Positions 1 to 13,000 of a DNA stretch of 64,000 nucleotides are shown here, piece after piece (positions within the stretch are counted from its first letter, which is position 1; every line of letters begins with the position of its first letter). Origin of the DNA: Strongylocentrotus droebachiensis. Its lineage: Eukaryota > Echinodermata > Echinoidea > Camarodonta > Strongylocentrotidae. The notes beneath the pieces are model-generated. The model was not told the origin of the DNA. It was given only the letters and a program-made list of their open reading frames with translations, and did not search any database. Location of the stretch: assembly GCA_035222895.1 (NCBI GenBank), contig JAVYIG010000314.1:1-64000 (forward strand), written 5' to 3'. The position numbers and the translations under genes were made by a program.

Positions 1-50
1 GCCACTCGAAATTATGTAATTTGCCGTTGTTTAAGAGTATTATAACATCT

Positions 51-203
51 GGGACCCGTTTCACAAAGGCTTTTTTCAATGACAAATGACAAAAATTAGT
101 GAAAAATCTGCTGAAAACCAATCAGAAGCAAGGATTTCACTAGCTTATAACAAAAAATGTCATTTGTCACTGATGACAAGTTTTGTGAAATGGGGCCCTG
201 GAG
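51..203. mobile_element. Small inverted-repeat element (MITE-like)
   Basis: Ends are inverted: GGGACCCGTTTCACAAA at the left and TTTTGTGAAATGGGGCCC at the right, about 150 bp, with further internal pairing (aaatgacaaa / tttgtcact). A related half copy lies at about 45480-45548 (ttttatgaattggggccctg). Confidence 0.6.
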
Positions 204-658
204 AATCAGATTCAATTCTGGATATCTCGTCTGTGACCCCTGCCGAAGTTTTATCCAATCATGATGTACTATAAGATCATGCAGATGATACAAATACTGT
301 AGATTGTCATCTTCTCTTGAATCGTGTTAAAATGCCAATTTATTCACACACGTGGAGTCACTACAGTACGATTATAGCAAGTTATACCCTTTTTTTAAAT
401 GTTGACTCCAAGTCTATTATTTCTTTCACAATCATATTGTATTAAAATTTGATTATTATTGAAATTACTTTAATATTGATATTACATTAGTGATAGGAAC
501 AGACCTGGCAAGTCGGTATATTGTCAATTGGTTCAGTGTATGTCTATTAGTGGTATCTCATGTGGAGGGGGGGGGGGGGCACAAGACAAAACAAATGTAT
601 ACAAACAAATCTCTTTGATTTATGCAAAATAATATTGCTGAGTGTTGTATAACTGACA

Positions 659-794
659 CAGTGGCGTACGCAGGATTTTTTCAAGGGGGGGGGGTTTAAG
701 ATCGGGCCAAAAATTTCGCAGCGACTCAGCCAGTTTAACCCCAACCCCCCCCCCCCCCCCCCACCCCACCCCCCCCCCCCTGCGTACGCGCCTG
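659..794. mobile_element. hAT-like MITE with 8-bp target-site duplication
   Basis: 136 bp. Ends CAGTGGCGTACGCAGG and CCTGCGTACGCGCCTG are inverted. AACTGACA occurs directly on both sides (651-658 and 795-802). The interior is mostly a G tract and a C tract. An 8-bp duplication and CA...TG ends are typical of hAT transposons; there is no coding capacity, so it is non-autonomous. Confidence 0.85.
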
Positions 795-864
795 AACTGA
801 CAACTACTGTATTGTTCTGATTGCTAATTCAAACCTAAATTTGTATCTATGTTTTGTTCTATAG

Positions 865-1053
865 AACTCAGCTTGAATACATCGATACTTCTGGAAACTC
901 AGGCCATACTCTATGTAACTTTAGACACCCCTGTTGCATGGTTGGTTTGGTCAAGTCGTTGGAGACTCACACCATCTTACATGTTGTCCAACTATCCCAA
1001 TGGTTTTGATTCTTCATTTCAAATGGAGGTGATGTCTATGTGTGAGAAAAATG
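865..1053 (+). CDS. Exon: second half of a CUB-like domain (unit 0)
   Basis: The acceptor ends at 864 (ctatag) and the donor gtgagt starts at 1054; 189 bases, phase 1 to phase 1. The translation has the VAWLVWSS motif and a terminal MSMC, matching the second half of the other CUB-like units ([ST]-x-[VIM]-W-L in the core, lone Cys near the end). The first half must lie upstream of the window, or in an exon not seen in bases 1-864. Confidence 0.7.
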
Positions 1054-4000
1054 GTGAGTATATATGGCAAGTTCCCGATGTGGCCTCCCTCCCCCACCCC
1101 AACTCACCCCTCCTCCACCCCAACTCAACCCCTCCCCCACCCCAACTCAGTTCCCCTACTCCCAATCCATCCCCACTAAAATGCCTTCAGTAAAGCTACC
1201 AATCAAAATTAAAGGTAAACAATGTATTGCATGTGCATTGTATTTAACATTCAAGGCTTGAGTTGAAAAAAGATAAAAATGATGTAATATCCATCTTCCC
1301 TTGCTTAACTCCCCTCCAACTATATAGTGAACTTGAGTTGTGGTGCATATAGAAAAACTAGATTCTCACAGGATCCACCGAAACTTACACTGAATGTTCA
1401 AGATTACAAATAAATGACATGTGCCATAAATCTTGGTAGAAAATGTATCGTGGCTGAGTAATGAGCGAAAAGGGATAAGGAGTTCCGTGTAAGTAGGCCC
1501 AACACCAAATGCTTAACACAGGTCACTATGTGCAAATAGGAGTTGTGGTTTTTATCGAAGATGATGCCCAGTATTTTGTTTGCGTTTGTTTTTATTTTAC
1601 TGGTTTAAACAACCAATTAATAATCTACTGCAGGATAAATAATCCAGAATAAATCATAGCAATCTTACTCAAAATACGACTCCCACACAAAGGCTCTAGA
1701 TTATTCCTCCGGTCCTTTTTGAACTCAAAATATTCTGATTTAAAGGTGAAATTCAAAGAAAATCACAAATATGTCAACTAATGTATCACTAGAAACTGGT
1801 AAAGGGCCTATCTCACTTAGCGGCGAATGCTTGCGAACGTAGCGAATTTGGGGTTTCGCCAGAGTTTGTAAAATGTTGTAAAAGGTTGCAAGAAAGATCG
1901 CAAACAGTTTTCTTTGTTGTAAAAACAGTTTTTCTTGTCGCAAAGAAATTTTGAACATGTTCAAAATTTCTTTGCGAATTTATTTTTCCGCAAACAGTTG
2001 CAGGCGTTTGCAAAACAGTCGTTAGCGTTTGCAAAATAGTCGTAAGCCTTTGCAAACGGTTGTTAAACGGTTTTGCTCTTTGTTTTCGTCAGTTCTCTGT
2101 GTTTCGCCAAAGCTAGCGACCACGTAACCATATGGTTCCTTTATAAAATCGACCCATTGAGTACCAGTAGTTAGCAAAAGGTCTCGAACGTTCACAAATA
2201 GTGGCAAAGGATTGGCAAATAGTTGCTAATCTTCGCAAAAGTTGTCGCTAACATTTGTTTACAGTCGCTAATAGTCGCCAACTGCCTTTCGCAAACACTT
2301 TCGGAGACATTCGCTCAAATGTTGCTAACTGTCGCTAAACGTCACTTAATGTCGCTGATTTTCGCCAACATTCGTCAGAAAAGTTGGCGAAACCAAATTC
2401 GCAACGTTCGCAAGCATTCGCTGCTCAGTGAGATAGGCTTAAGCTAACAGATGGCCATCGTACAAGTTTTAGGTCAGCTACATATCGGGTGATTTATAAA
2501 AATACAAATACAACCACCTCCATAGCAGCTGGGATATACGAGAGATTCGCCGGAAAATACCGATGTTTTAATGACGTCACTATATGGACCAATACTGCCC
2601 TAGCAGACGACATCCCATAAAGAATGAACATAATTGCAAAGCTATTATTTGTCAAATTATAATGAGTTTAGTGTATATAAATGTAATGGCATGTCAAACC
2701 ATTCAAAAGGGAATATGACCCGATTCTGATAACTAAAATCTTTTGCTTGTAAATACACAGGATAGGGGTTAATTAACAATCAAAGAAACCAGACTTTCAA
2801 ATTGAAAACCCCCCGGAATGATACTAAGGACGGCATTTGTTCCCTCTTGGAACGCCGAACGTACCGCGGTGTGTGCAGCTGAATATACAATGACGTCTTA
2901 TTTTGTTTACAAGCAACAGATTCCTTTATTTTTGTATCACTGCATTTGTCATCAAAATAAAACCATGCGATGGGTATAGAGTGAGGCAATAGATTATACA
3001 TTTAGCCTGACGGTAGTGAAGTAAGAGAAAGAACTCAAGAGAAGATGAAAACACAGGGACTGAAAATGTGTGAGATGTCATGGGACATCGTCTGCTTGTG
3101 CAAATCATGTCCATACTGTGATCTCACACATCTCAGCAGCGTTCGGAGAGCTCTTCAGGTGCTATGCCGGGGCTGTATTTAAGCGTTTTGTAATTTATAA
3201 TAATCATCACTTCGAATGTTTCCAAGCATTGAATTTTGATAACCTTGTCGAATCAAAGTTTCAACTTTGCAATAATGAACATAAAATTAGTTATTAAATT
3301 CAATGAATATCTACTTTAAATTTCCTAGTCTCCTGTGATGATCATGATCCGTGTGGGCCAGAAAGCACTTGCGTGCAGCTAGGTCAGGGATACCTCTGTC
3401 AGTGTGCTCCAGGTTATGGCGGCATCAACTGCACTGATGGTAACTATTACCAATGAGATCAATTTAAGTGTAAATCTATTGTTCTTCTAGCGTTCCCATT
3501 GTTGTGTACACTTCTATTCCTCAGTTTTTGTTCCATTCCTTTCTCTCTAATCTCTCCTTTGCATTCTCTTCTCTTACCATCTCTTTCCTTTCTTTCTATC
3601 TATGTGTGTTTATTTTTAATCCCTTTCTCTCCATTTCAATCATTATCTCTTCGTCTCCCATGCATGTCTATCGTTAACACTTTTTGTCCATTTCTATCGT
3701 TATCTTGAGACGAATTATTACGCGACGGATCACCTAATAATATTAATACAGAAGATAGAAGAAACTTGACGAAATTAAGAGGTGATCCGTTGGATCGCTA
3801 CAGGGGGTATCTCACTGAGCGGCGAATGCTTGCGAATGAAGCGAATTTGGAGTTTCGCCAGGGTCCGTAAAAGTTCCCAAACATTCACAAATAGTGGCAA
3901 ATGATTGGTAAATAGTTGCCAATCTTCGCTAATATACTGTCGCTAACATTTGCTTACAGTCACTAATAGTCGCCAACTGCTAAAATTCGCAACGTTCGTA

Positions 4001-7000
4001 AGCATTCGCCGTTCAGGTAGATACCCCCTGAAATGGTACGGATTACCTTATAATAACGATGTCTTCAATAGCCACGGTTTTCGCTTATTGTGCTTGCCAT
4101 AAAATATAAGATACATTATCAGATAAACTATGTAGAACAGTTAAAACAAAACAGTTAAACAAAATCAAACAATTCAAGAATTAATTAGCTGTGGTCAGTC
4201 AATGATCACTTGACATGCTCACCAGAATAGCTAGTTTTTCAAATGGAAAAGATGTTTCTAGAGCGCTTTTTCTTCTTCAAGGATTTAATGCCAAGACATC
4301 AAGAGCAGAACGTGTTTTGGTGATTGGTGCACTTAAACATATATTTTCAGATTCCAGGATTCATCAAGTCTTTCTTGCTGAAAAGCAAGTAGTTATAATC
4401 GATTCACCTGGATATTCCATCAAACTCAAAAACGCGGAGCAACACGTCTGGCGAGTTAGTGGAAAGCCTGGCTGTGGTATCGGAATGACAGTTCAAGGTA
4501 TTATGCAAACTGGTCAATATGATTATTAAAGTGAAAATATTGTGTGTGTGAGTTTGTGTATGTGGGGGGGGGGGGTTGAGGTTACTAGAGAGAGAAAGAG
4601 GGAGAAAGAGAGTGAGGAAGAGATAGGGAGGGGGAGGGGGGCACACGTCTGAAAATTCTGTTACGAAAAAAAGGGGGTCATCACAATTTTGGTGCCCTGT
4701 TTTGGCTACAAATTTCTTTGACATGCAAGGAAAAGAAGTTCATGAGCCCATGATTCCTCTTCTCCATCTCTTTTTTTGTATCCAGAGGGGGGGGGGGGGG
4801 GGGGGGGGCTGGGGAATGTGTCCCCAGTGCAACATCCCCCAACCTTCCGGATTTCAAACTGTAGATGTAGCTCTTCTTTATAAACAGATTTTGATTTGAA
4901 CACGGATGATCATCTGAAGCTTCGGACTGGCCCATCGGAACATGCTCTCATGGCGTCATTTACAGGCAATCCACGCCCTTATGCATACGTTGATCGGTCG
5001 ACAGTATGGCTGGAGCTCTGGACTGATTTTGAATTGGAATATGATGATCTACGTGGCTTCTCTCTCGAACTGAGCATACGGTGCTTTAACATGACATTGG
5101 GTATGTTCGAACAAAAATGAGCGCAACGTCATTAGCCATCATCTAAAAGGGCCATTCTTCTTTAATTCTTTATTTTTTATTTTTTATTTATTTTTTTTTT
5201 TATTTTTTTTTTTTTTTTTTTGGGGTATCCTCCGATCTTTCATAGTAAAAACAAATAGAAAACAAGAAATAAGAAAACAAGAAATAGCCAATTTGTACAT
5301 GAAATAGGTGATCATGTATTTCACTCTAATATAGAGATTTAAATGATAAATTTCAATAGAAAATATTTCAGCGGTGGATTCACATTTGACAGCTCTATCT
5401 AGTGACTTGAGTGTTTAGTCGATTTCAGGTGATGCATTAAGGAAAAAAGTTGACAAAAATATCAGCTGTGGCATTATTATATACACTATGATTGCCCATC
5501 ATATGAATAGGTTCGATGAAAACTCTTTGCGAATTGTGGCTATCATGATAGTGATAATGATTACAATAATAGTATACAAATATACACTGCCTTGAGAGGT
5601 TCTGGTTAAAACTATGCGCAAGAGTTGACTCCAATAGTACTATTTGCTAAGGGGCGCAGCCCCGAAGCAAATGGTACTTTTGGAGTCACCGAGGCCCATA
5701 GTTTAACCAGTACCTCGAATAGAAGGCATGGTATATTTGTTTTATATCCTGCATCAAAAATTTATTTAAAAAAAAAAAAAAAAAAAAAACATTTTTGGAA
5801 AAGAAAAAAAATGTCAATTTTTATCTAAAAAGATTTAAAATATTTTGTTTTCATTAAATTAAGATTTGAAGAAAAAAAAATTGATTCAATTTTTAAAAAA
5901 AAAATCACATTTTTTTTCAACTCAAATAGTAAACCAAAATAGTACTCTCATATAGTACTTTCTAAAAATAGGTCAAATATTTCTGGTCATGTGACGAGCT
6001 CTCAACCAATCAGAAGCCAACAAATTTTTTGATGCAGGATATAATAAGCAAATAACTACCGTTGGTGAAGGTGATGGGACAAACTATCACTTCCGAGGCG
6101 ATCTTGATGTAGCTATCTTTCCGAAGCGAAGCTGAGGAAAGATAGCGTATACATTCTGATCGACGAGGAAGTGATAGTTTGCCATCGCCTGAAACCAAAA
6201 GGTGATTATTTGCTTTATATTCCACATCTAAAACAATTTAACTACAAAAAGAAAAGGACGTGTATGCATCTACATGAAAGACACCAGGCCCAAATTCAAA
6301 CCAAAAAAGTTAAAAGTTTAACCCAACCCCTTGAGGGTACGGTGTGCGCATGTGTTTGTTTTAATTGCGCTCATTGGTAATGCGCGCTTAATTACGCCTG
6401 TTTTAGTGCGCTTTTGGATAATCTTCAGTGAAAGTGTGTTGCCCTGTGTAGATAGTACCTCTATCTTCAGTGAAAGTGCGTTGCACTGTGTAGATAGTAG
6501 TACTATCTACACAGTGTAACGAACTTTTTGCTTCTCCCATAAATAATGGGCGAACTATCTTTCATCACGTGATTTACTTTTGACCTATCGTAGAGCAAGA
6601 TTCTTAGTATGTGGAATATAATAGTCGCTATTTCGACTATGTAGTACCGGTATATGCCAGGTACTTGTGCTCTACAAACAATTATTTTTAATTCAGTAAA
6701 AATTACATTATGCAAAATATTACAACAATAACATTTCTGATCCAAAGTACGGACACAAAGTAAACAATACCTTAACCCAAGGTACAATTTCACCATAATA
6801 CTATAGGGAAAGGTACATGTGTAATGATGCCAAGATTCAAGGGCACTGTTTTACAAAAAACATGGGTTTTTAAGAGAAGCTTTGAAATCGTTGATGCCTA
6901 GTTTACACCGACGCCGAATGTCGCGCTTTAAATCGGCGATCAATTCGGCGTCATTTTTTCAAAAAATCTCACGATCTCCTGAGATATGTTATGCTAAGTT

Positions 7001-10000
7001 CACACCGACGCCGAATTGATGGCGAATTAAATCGGCGAGCAAAGCGGCGGCAAAGCGTAACAAAGCTTAATTAAAGCGTAAAGACCGTAATAGAGCGTGA
7101 GAAAGCTTTGAGCAATTCGGGACATTCGGCAAGAGCGCCAAAAAATGTTAAACTGTTTAAAAATTTGAGGCGATCTGTCACGAATTGCGTAAAGCGGGGA
7201 GAGCGTATTAAAGCTTATCAAAGCGTCACAAAGTTTATCAAAGTTTTGCTCAAAGCGTAGGAAAGCTTAACAGAGTTTAAATTTTTGGCGCTCTTGCCGA
7301 ATGTCCCGAATTGCTCAAAGCTTTCTCACGCTCTATTACGGTCTTTACGCTTTAATTAAGCTTTGTTACGCTTTGCCGCCGCTTTGCTCGCCGATTTAAT
7401 TCGCCATCAATTCGGCGTCGGTGTGAACTTAGCATGAGGGCTTGTAACGGCGAGTTGTTTTCTTTCAGACATCTGCTACGCGAGCAATCCCTGCGGTCCG
7501 AGAAGTGAATGTTCTGATTTTGTCGGTGGGTATTACTGCTCATGTGACACATGGTATACAGGAGTGAACTGCTTGGAAGGTAATTACAAAAACAAAAAAT
7601 GCGGCTTTTGGTGGACTAATGGAAAACAACCACAACAGACTACCACATAGAAGAAAGACTTACCTTTGGTGCATTTACAATATTAAGTTAATCCTTTTAT
7701 GTTTTTCTCAATAGAACATGTTTACCAATTGTAAAAACTTGTGTAACTTGTGTAATTTTTTTGAACAGTAGTATATCTCGGTAAGTTTGCCAAAGGCTTG
7801 TCCGGCATAGCAACAACCGATGTGTGTTCAAAATGAGTTCCGTGTATATAGAGATGTTGTTGTACATAGCTGGGAATCCAGTATTGGTAACCGAGGTTTG
7901 GGGAGAGAAAAATGCATAAATTGAAGTACATTAGTATTAAACAAGTCTATTGCTTAAACTCTGAAGTGCCACACATTAGGCCCAAAGACAGAAAAGTTGT
8001 CGAAATGTTGTTTTTGCTGTTGTGATTGTTTGTATCATTATACTTGTAATTTCCATCTTGTAGCTTTATACAGGTTGATTTTATTATCCAACTCAAGTTG
8101 AAATGCGAATTTTATCTTTTAGAAAACGTGACACTTTTTTCTTTTTATGTACGCGCCCAAGAACGAAGACCCGTGGTTGTTGTGGTACCGGATTCAGTAG
8201 GTGAGCTGGCAGTAGTATCTCTGGGTCCAGGCTTTTCCCCTGCCGAGGACTTCCTTTGGCGGATCGATGCCGACTTGGGGTGTACCATTGGTGCTTATTT
8301 CCTGGAAATTAGAATCATGGAAATGAAAGATGTCCTGACTGTCATCCTGGATACGCCGTTACTACGTCACAACGTCTACCAATTCAGATCGAGTAACCTG
8401 GCATACTTCTTTGTGGAATCATCTCAAATGTGGTTGGAGTTTAAAAGCGCACGGAGGAGGGTTTATCGAAGTCGGGATTATCAACATAGGGAGGACAACC
8501 AGTTCATGCTTCATGTCCAGTGTCACCGTGGCGTGGGTGAGTACAACTTGCGAGGAATGTTTCACTTCAAATAGAAGATGGGAAAGTCAAAGGTACGTCG
8601 TCATTTTGTGTACCATAATGTTACCAACTACATGAGAGTTCTGAACATAAGTTGCCACTAAATGTTTCCTGTCTTTTAATATTTTATCGATTTAGCCTTT
8701 ATCAGGGCTACTAACTCAATACAATGATCAGATATACCAAAACGTGGATATGATCGGTAACGTATGGCACAAAATAGTCCATATCGTTTGCTTCTAAACT
8801 GAAGAATAAAAGCTAGTCCTGAAGCCCTTTGAAAGGGCACAGATACATTGCTAAATATGTGATATGGACATGGTCAGGTTCACTCTGTTAGGAAATGCTT
8901 GAGTTCAATTTTCTTGAGATTTGCAAAACTATACATTTTGGAATTGTTAGAACAGGGAGAATCCGAAATTGGGTGTTATGATAATATATTCATTTTAATG
9001 ATATATTATTTGTAAAGCGCAATAACTATGCGGATATATTCTACTGCTACATGAACAAGTGAGTTTCCAATCTTGGTTAAATTTTGTCTAGTGATTGGGT
9101 TTCCCTTATTTCTAGTGGTAATCTATTCCATAATCTAGGGCCAGCACAAAGAAATTACCGGTCTCCGAGGGATATACTTTGGTTTTATATAGGGGTATTT
9201 GCAACATAAATGTGTCTTGTGTACTACGAACGTTACGACCATGAGTTTGAGACTTGATATTCAACAATTCAGTAACATAACTAGGAGCTTTACCATTTAA
9301 TTTATATCGTCTGTTGAGAGCCAGAAGTGCGCTAAACGTAGACGTAATGCCCTTTCGGCTTTCAACATCCGATATGCACATAACATAATGGCATAATGGC
9401 CATTTTGGACTTTAAAAAATTGAATTTTACAATTAATAATTGCTATAATTGTTCTTGCCGGGTAGGTTTTTGTTCTCCCTTGCTTGCTGTTCTGTTGCCA
9501 ATTTATCGCGATTTACTAAAACATCTAATTATCCACAAGGTGTTACCTGTGCCTTAGAATGGGAACATAGCCCTTGATAATATTCCCTCTCCTGGTGTAA
9601 CTAATTGCGGCCAGCACATAATATACACTATGCTAGGGTGTCTCCCAATCTTGTCAAAGAGTGCATTGGGGTTCTTAATTTAAGCAGTTTTGTGATTTCT
9701 CACATACTAATGAGTAATAATAACTGGCACTTAATTCACTCTACATAGTACAACTATATCACAGCATGTACGAAGTATAAATAAAACATAATATTAAAGT
9801 AAACTTAAAATCGGTACAAATTAAATGAAATGAAATGAAAAGGGTGTCTAACAAGGGAAGAGATAATTATGTGTTCAAGAATTCGTTAAATTGGAATGTG
9901 GAATTGGCCGATTAGTTGTGTCTCTCCTCTTCCTTCGATCTCTTTCTCCCTCTCTCCTATTCATACTTTTACTTCTACCTTATTAAACTCTTACTCTCTT

Positions 10001-13000
10001 CAACTTTCTCTTTCTACCATCATAATTTATTCAACTATTATATTCTTCCTATGAATTAGCTTAAGTCATATCAAGAAGTAACTCCTTGGTCATATCATAA
10101 CACATTTATTTTTTCCACATCCATTACCCACTGCCGTTATCCCACCATCAATATTCTTTGATCTAAGGTGTACCTATAATTGTTTGTTATGAATGTACTA
10201 TTTTCATTACTTGTTAATACTATTGTATTTTGTGCAGTATCCTTGTGTTATTACTTATGCAAATTGCACTCAATTCAGCCGAAAGGCTGCCATATACAAT
10301 GTTTTTTATATCACAATAAATAAATTTTAAAAAATACTTTGTTCTTTTTGTCTCAGATCCTCTCGCCTTTTATCTGCTTCTCTCTATTTCTAACCTAAGG
10401 CTACATTTTTTGGTTTTCCTATCCATGTATTCCAGTGGGCTGTGTTGTCTGATCTTCAACAGTGGTGTATTTGCGATTTCGTATTTCCTTCGTCACGCAC
10501 ATGTATTAGTATGTTAAATTATTTATATCTATGTGTTATCGATATTTATGTAGTGTATTATGCTTGTCTGTGGTTCTTTGTAAACATTATGATTACTTGA
10601 TATTTTGTAATTTTACAGAAAATGCCGGAGTATGATTTGTATGCCAATTGTATCTTTATTTTTGTGCATGACCAATAAATTGGAATTAAATGTAGTATAT
10701 TCATTTATATATTTATTTTGACAGAGGTAACGAGATGTGACAATACAGCACCTTGTCAAAGCGGAAGTACTTGTTCTAACAAGCCATATGGGTATGTGTG
10801 CACATGCCCTCCTGGATATACAGGTGTCAATTGTCTAGACGGTAAGTTGGCTTTGGACTAAGATTAATTGGCTTAAAGGCCCTCTGTACAAGTTTGGCTA
10901 TGAGGGATTAGACCACCCAGGGTGGTCACTGACAGGTGGCTATCTCATCAACTCAGCTCTCAATTAACATAAGAAAATGAGGATCATGGGGGACCAATGA
11001 TCACCGATTGGGCATTGTTTTCTATATAGAGGGAGCTAGTGGCTACAAGTAGTACAGTGGGGCTTTAATACTTTGAATCATCAGTTTATTGCTTCTGGTT
11101 ACATGACCCTTTGTGAAACGAAATCGGGAGACAACGCTACCTGTCGTAGATTTGCCGTAGGGTCTTCACAAAGTGTCGGGTAAATTGGACCAGACCATTT
11201 GTAGATAAGAGAGGTTTACTTCACAAACATTATCTCCGACATTTCGTGAATAAAGGGGCAAGTTTAAGGTTGGGCAGTGTGACCACCTGACCCGACGCGA
11301 TGACCCGATGATTCGAAGTAAGCCGATTAATTTGGCTAAGTTTACAAGACAGTATGCAAGTACACGGTAGGTCTCATACATTACCGTGTGTTATGGAATG
11401 TCCTCATGGCATTGTGTGCATAAATTGACATAAAACTATGACTTTATTTGATGTTCTTGGTCAACGCAAGAGTAGGACTTTCAGCTGGATACAGTCATCA
11501 GATGTACTGAAATATTAGATGTGATTGAAAATTGGTCAGACTTATCCATTTTTATCCATCGTCTTGTCATGAACTGCTGCTCCCAAACGGTGTAGTCAAC
11601 TACCTCATATTATTCGTAACCAACAATCACTCAATGTCTTCAAAAAGCATCTCAAAACCCAATTATTCGGTTGATAGTCTATCATTGAAAAGCATGTTTG
11701 AACATGCATGTGGAAATTGTGCTACAGATATGTAAATATATGAATTAATATGTTTATGATTATGATTATTATTATCATTGTTATTATTATTACTATCATT
11801 ATAATCATTATTATTATTGTTAATGTCATTAATATTATTATCATCATTTTTATCTTTTTAAATAATTATCATAATCTGTACATTTCTACATATAACTTCT
11901 TTTTTTCAAACGCTGTCTGTTATAATATTCTGATCAAATAATGGAAAAGAATTACCCTTATCCCAACAAAAATTGCAACAAAACGATTTTCAACGGCTTC
12001 TGGTAGTGTTTGACATTTGGAATAACACACTAAAAATCTAAGAAAATTAGACGTTAAGAAAGCCATAAATCTAGATGTATCCGTCTTAAATATATGATTT
12101 TGGTGTCTATACCCAAGTTTTGGGGGTCAAAGAATCCTTTACAACCACTTGCAATGAGTTATTCTATTTCTGTTGGCCATCGTAATTGGATTTTATAATG
12201 GTGTTCATCTTTGTGTGATCTTTCTAATCTTGCTAATTACATCTCTACTATAAAAAGTACATTTAATTCACTTCCAGTCATATTTAGGAGACTGGCGGCC
12301 ATTTTGGAAGCCATGTTGGATTTTAAGGTTTCCTGGTGGCCATAATTCAGTGATAGTAGTATGAATGGACCCTTCAACCCCCAAACTTTTTTACAGGGAT
12401 CCGATTTTCTTGGATGTTTAGTATGTTGTTCCCTATGTCAAACACTACAAGAAACAATTTGGGGGGCCAAACCCTGTATTATAACCCGACTATTTAAAGA
12501 TGCAGCAGTTATAGACTGTACAGTTATTAACATGAATTGCTTTTACAGGTTACAGCATTTACAAAGCTTTCCCATCATCGTGTGTCAGATCACAATTTTT
12601 GAAACATGTAAACATTTCAAGCTAGAGAATCGATTCTTCTTTCTGTTCATTTCAGACACATATGTGACACATGTTTACTTGTCTGAAGAAGAGGACTGGC
12701 AATTGTAGTATGTTGAACCAGAAAGTTGGGCTACTGTTAGAAATATTTGGCGTATCCATGGCACACTTGATTGTGCCATAGGTGTCTCTACAAATCATCA
12801 CGGCACAGGATTTGTTCCTAGTATTGATATTCGGTTCTTTGGGGGTTCTAACATCGATACAACATTTGTTAACTTAGTCAATAATTACGTGGACACAGTG
12901 TACATGTTTGTTGCCATGTCAGATTTTGTGATTCAACTTACCTATCGGGAACCCCCGAAAGCCTCTTCTCATTTTGAGATCCAAGTGGAGACCCGGTGTG

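Larger units (their letters stand above)
8537..10724. other. Intron with decayed LINE pieces
   Basis: Outside 9112-9381 and 10120-10345 there are only AT-rich sequences. A SINE-like end (tttgtaaagcgcaataacta) sits near 9010. No exon candidate. Confidence 0.55.

Noticed and set aside
1-864. First half of CUB-like unit 0
   Set aside because: No frame with the W-R-[IV]...GCGI motif and phase-1 splice sites was found; the frame at 86-274 lies inside a MITE.
4404-4935. Minus-strand frames over exon 4351-4497 and the G tract
   Set aside because: They are shadows of the plus-strand CUB-like exons and of mononucleotide runs.
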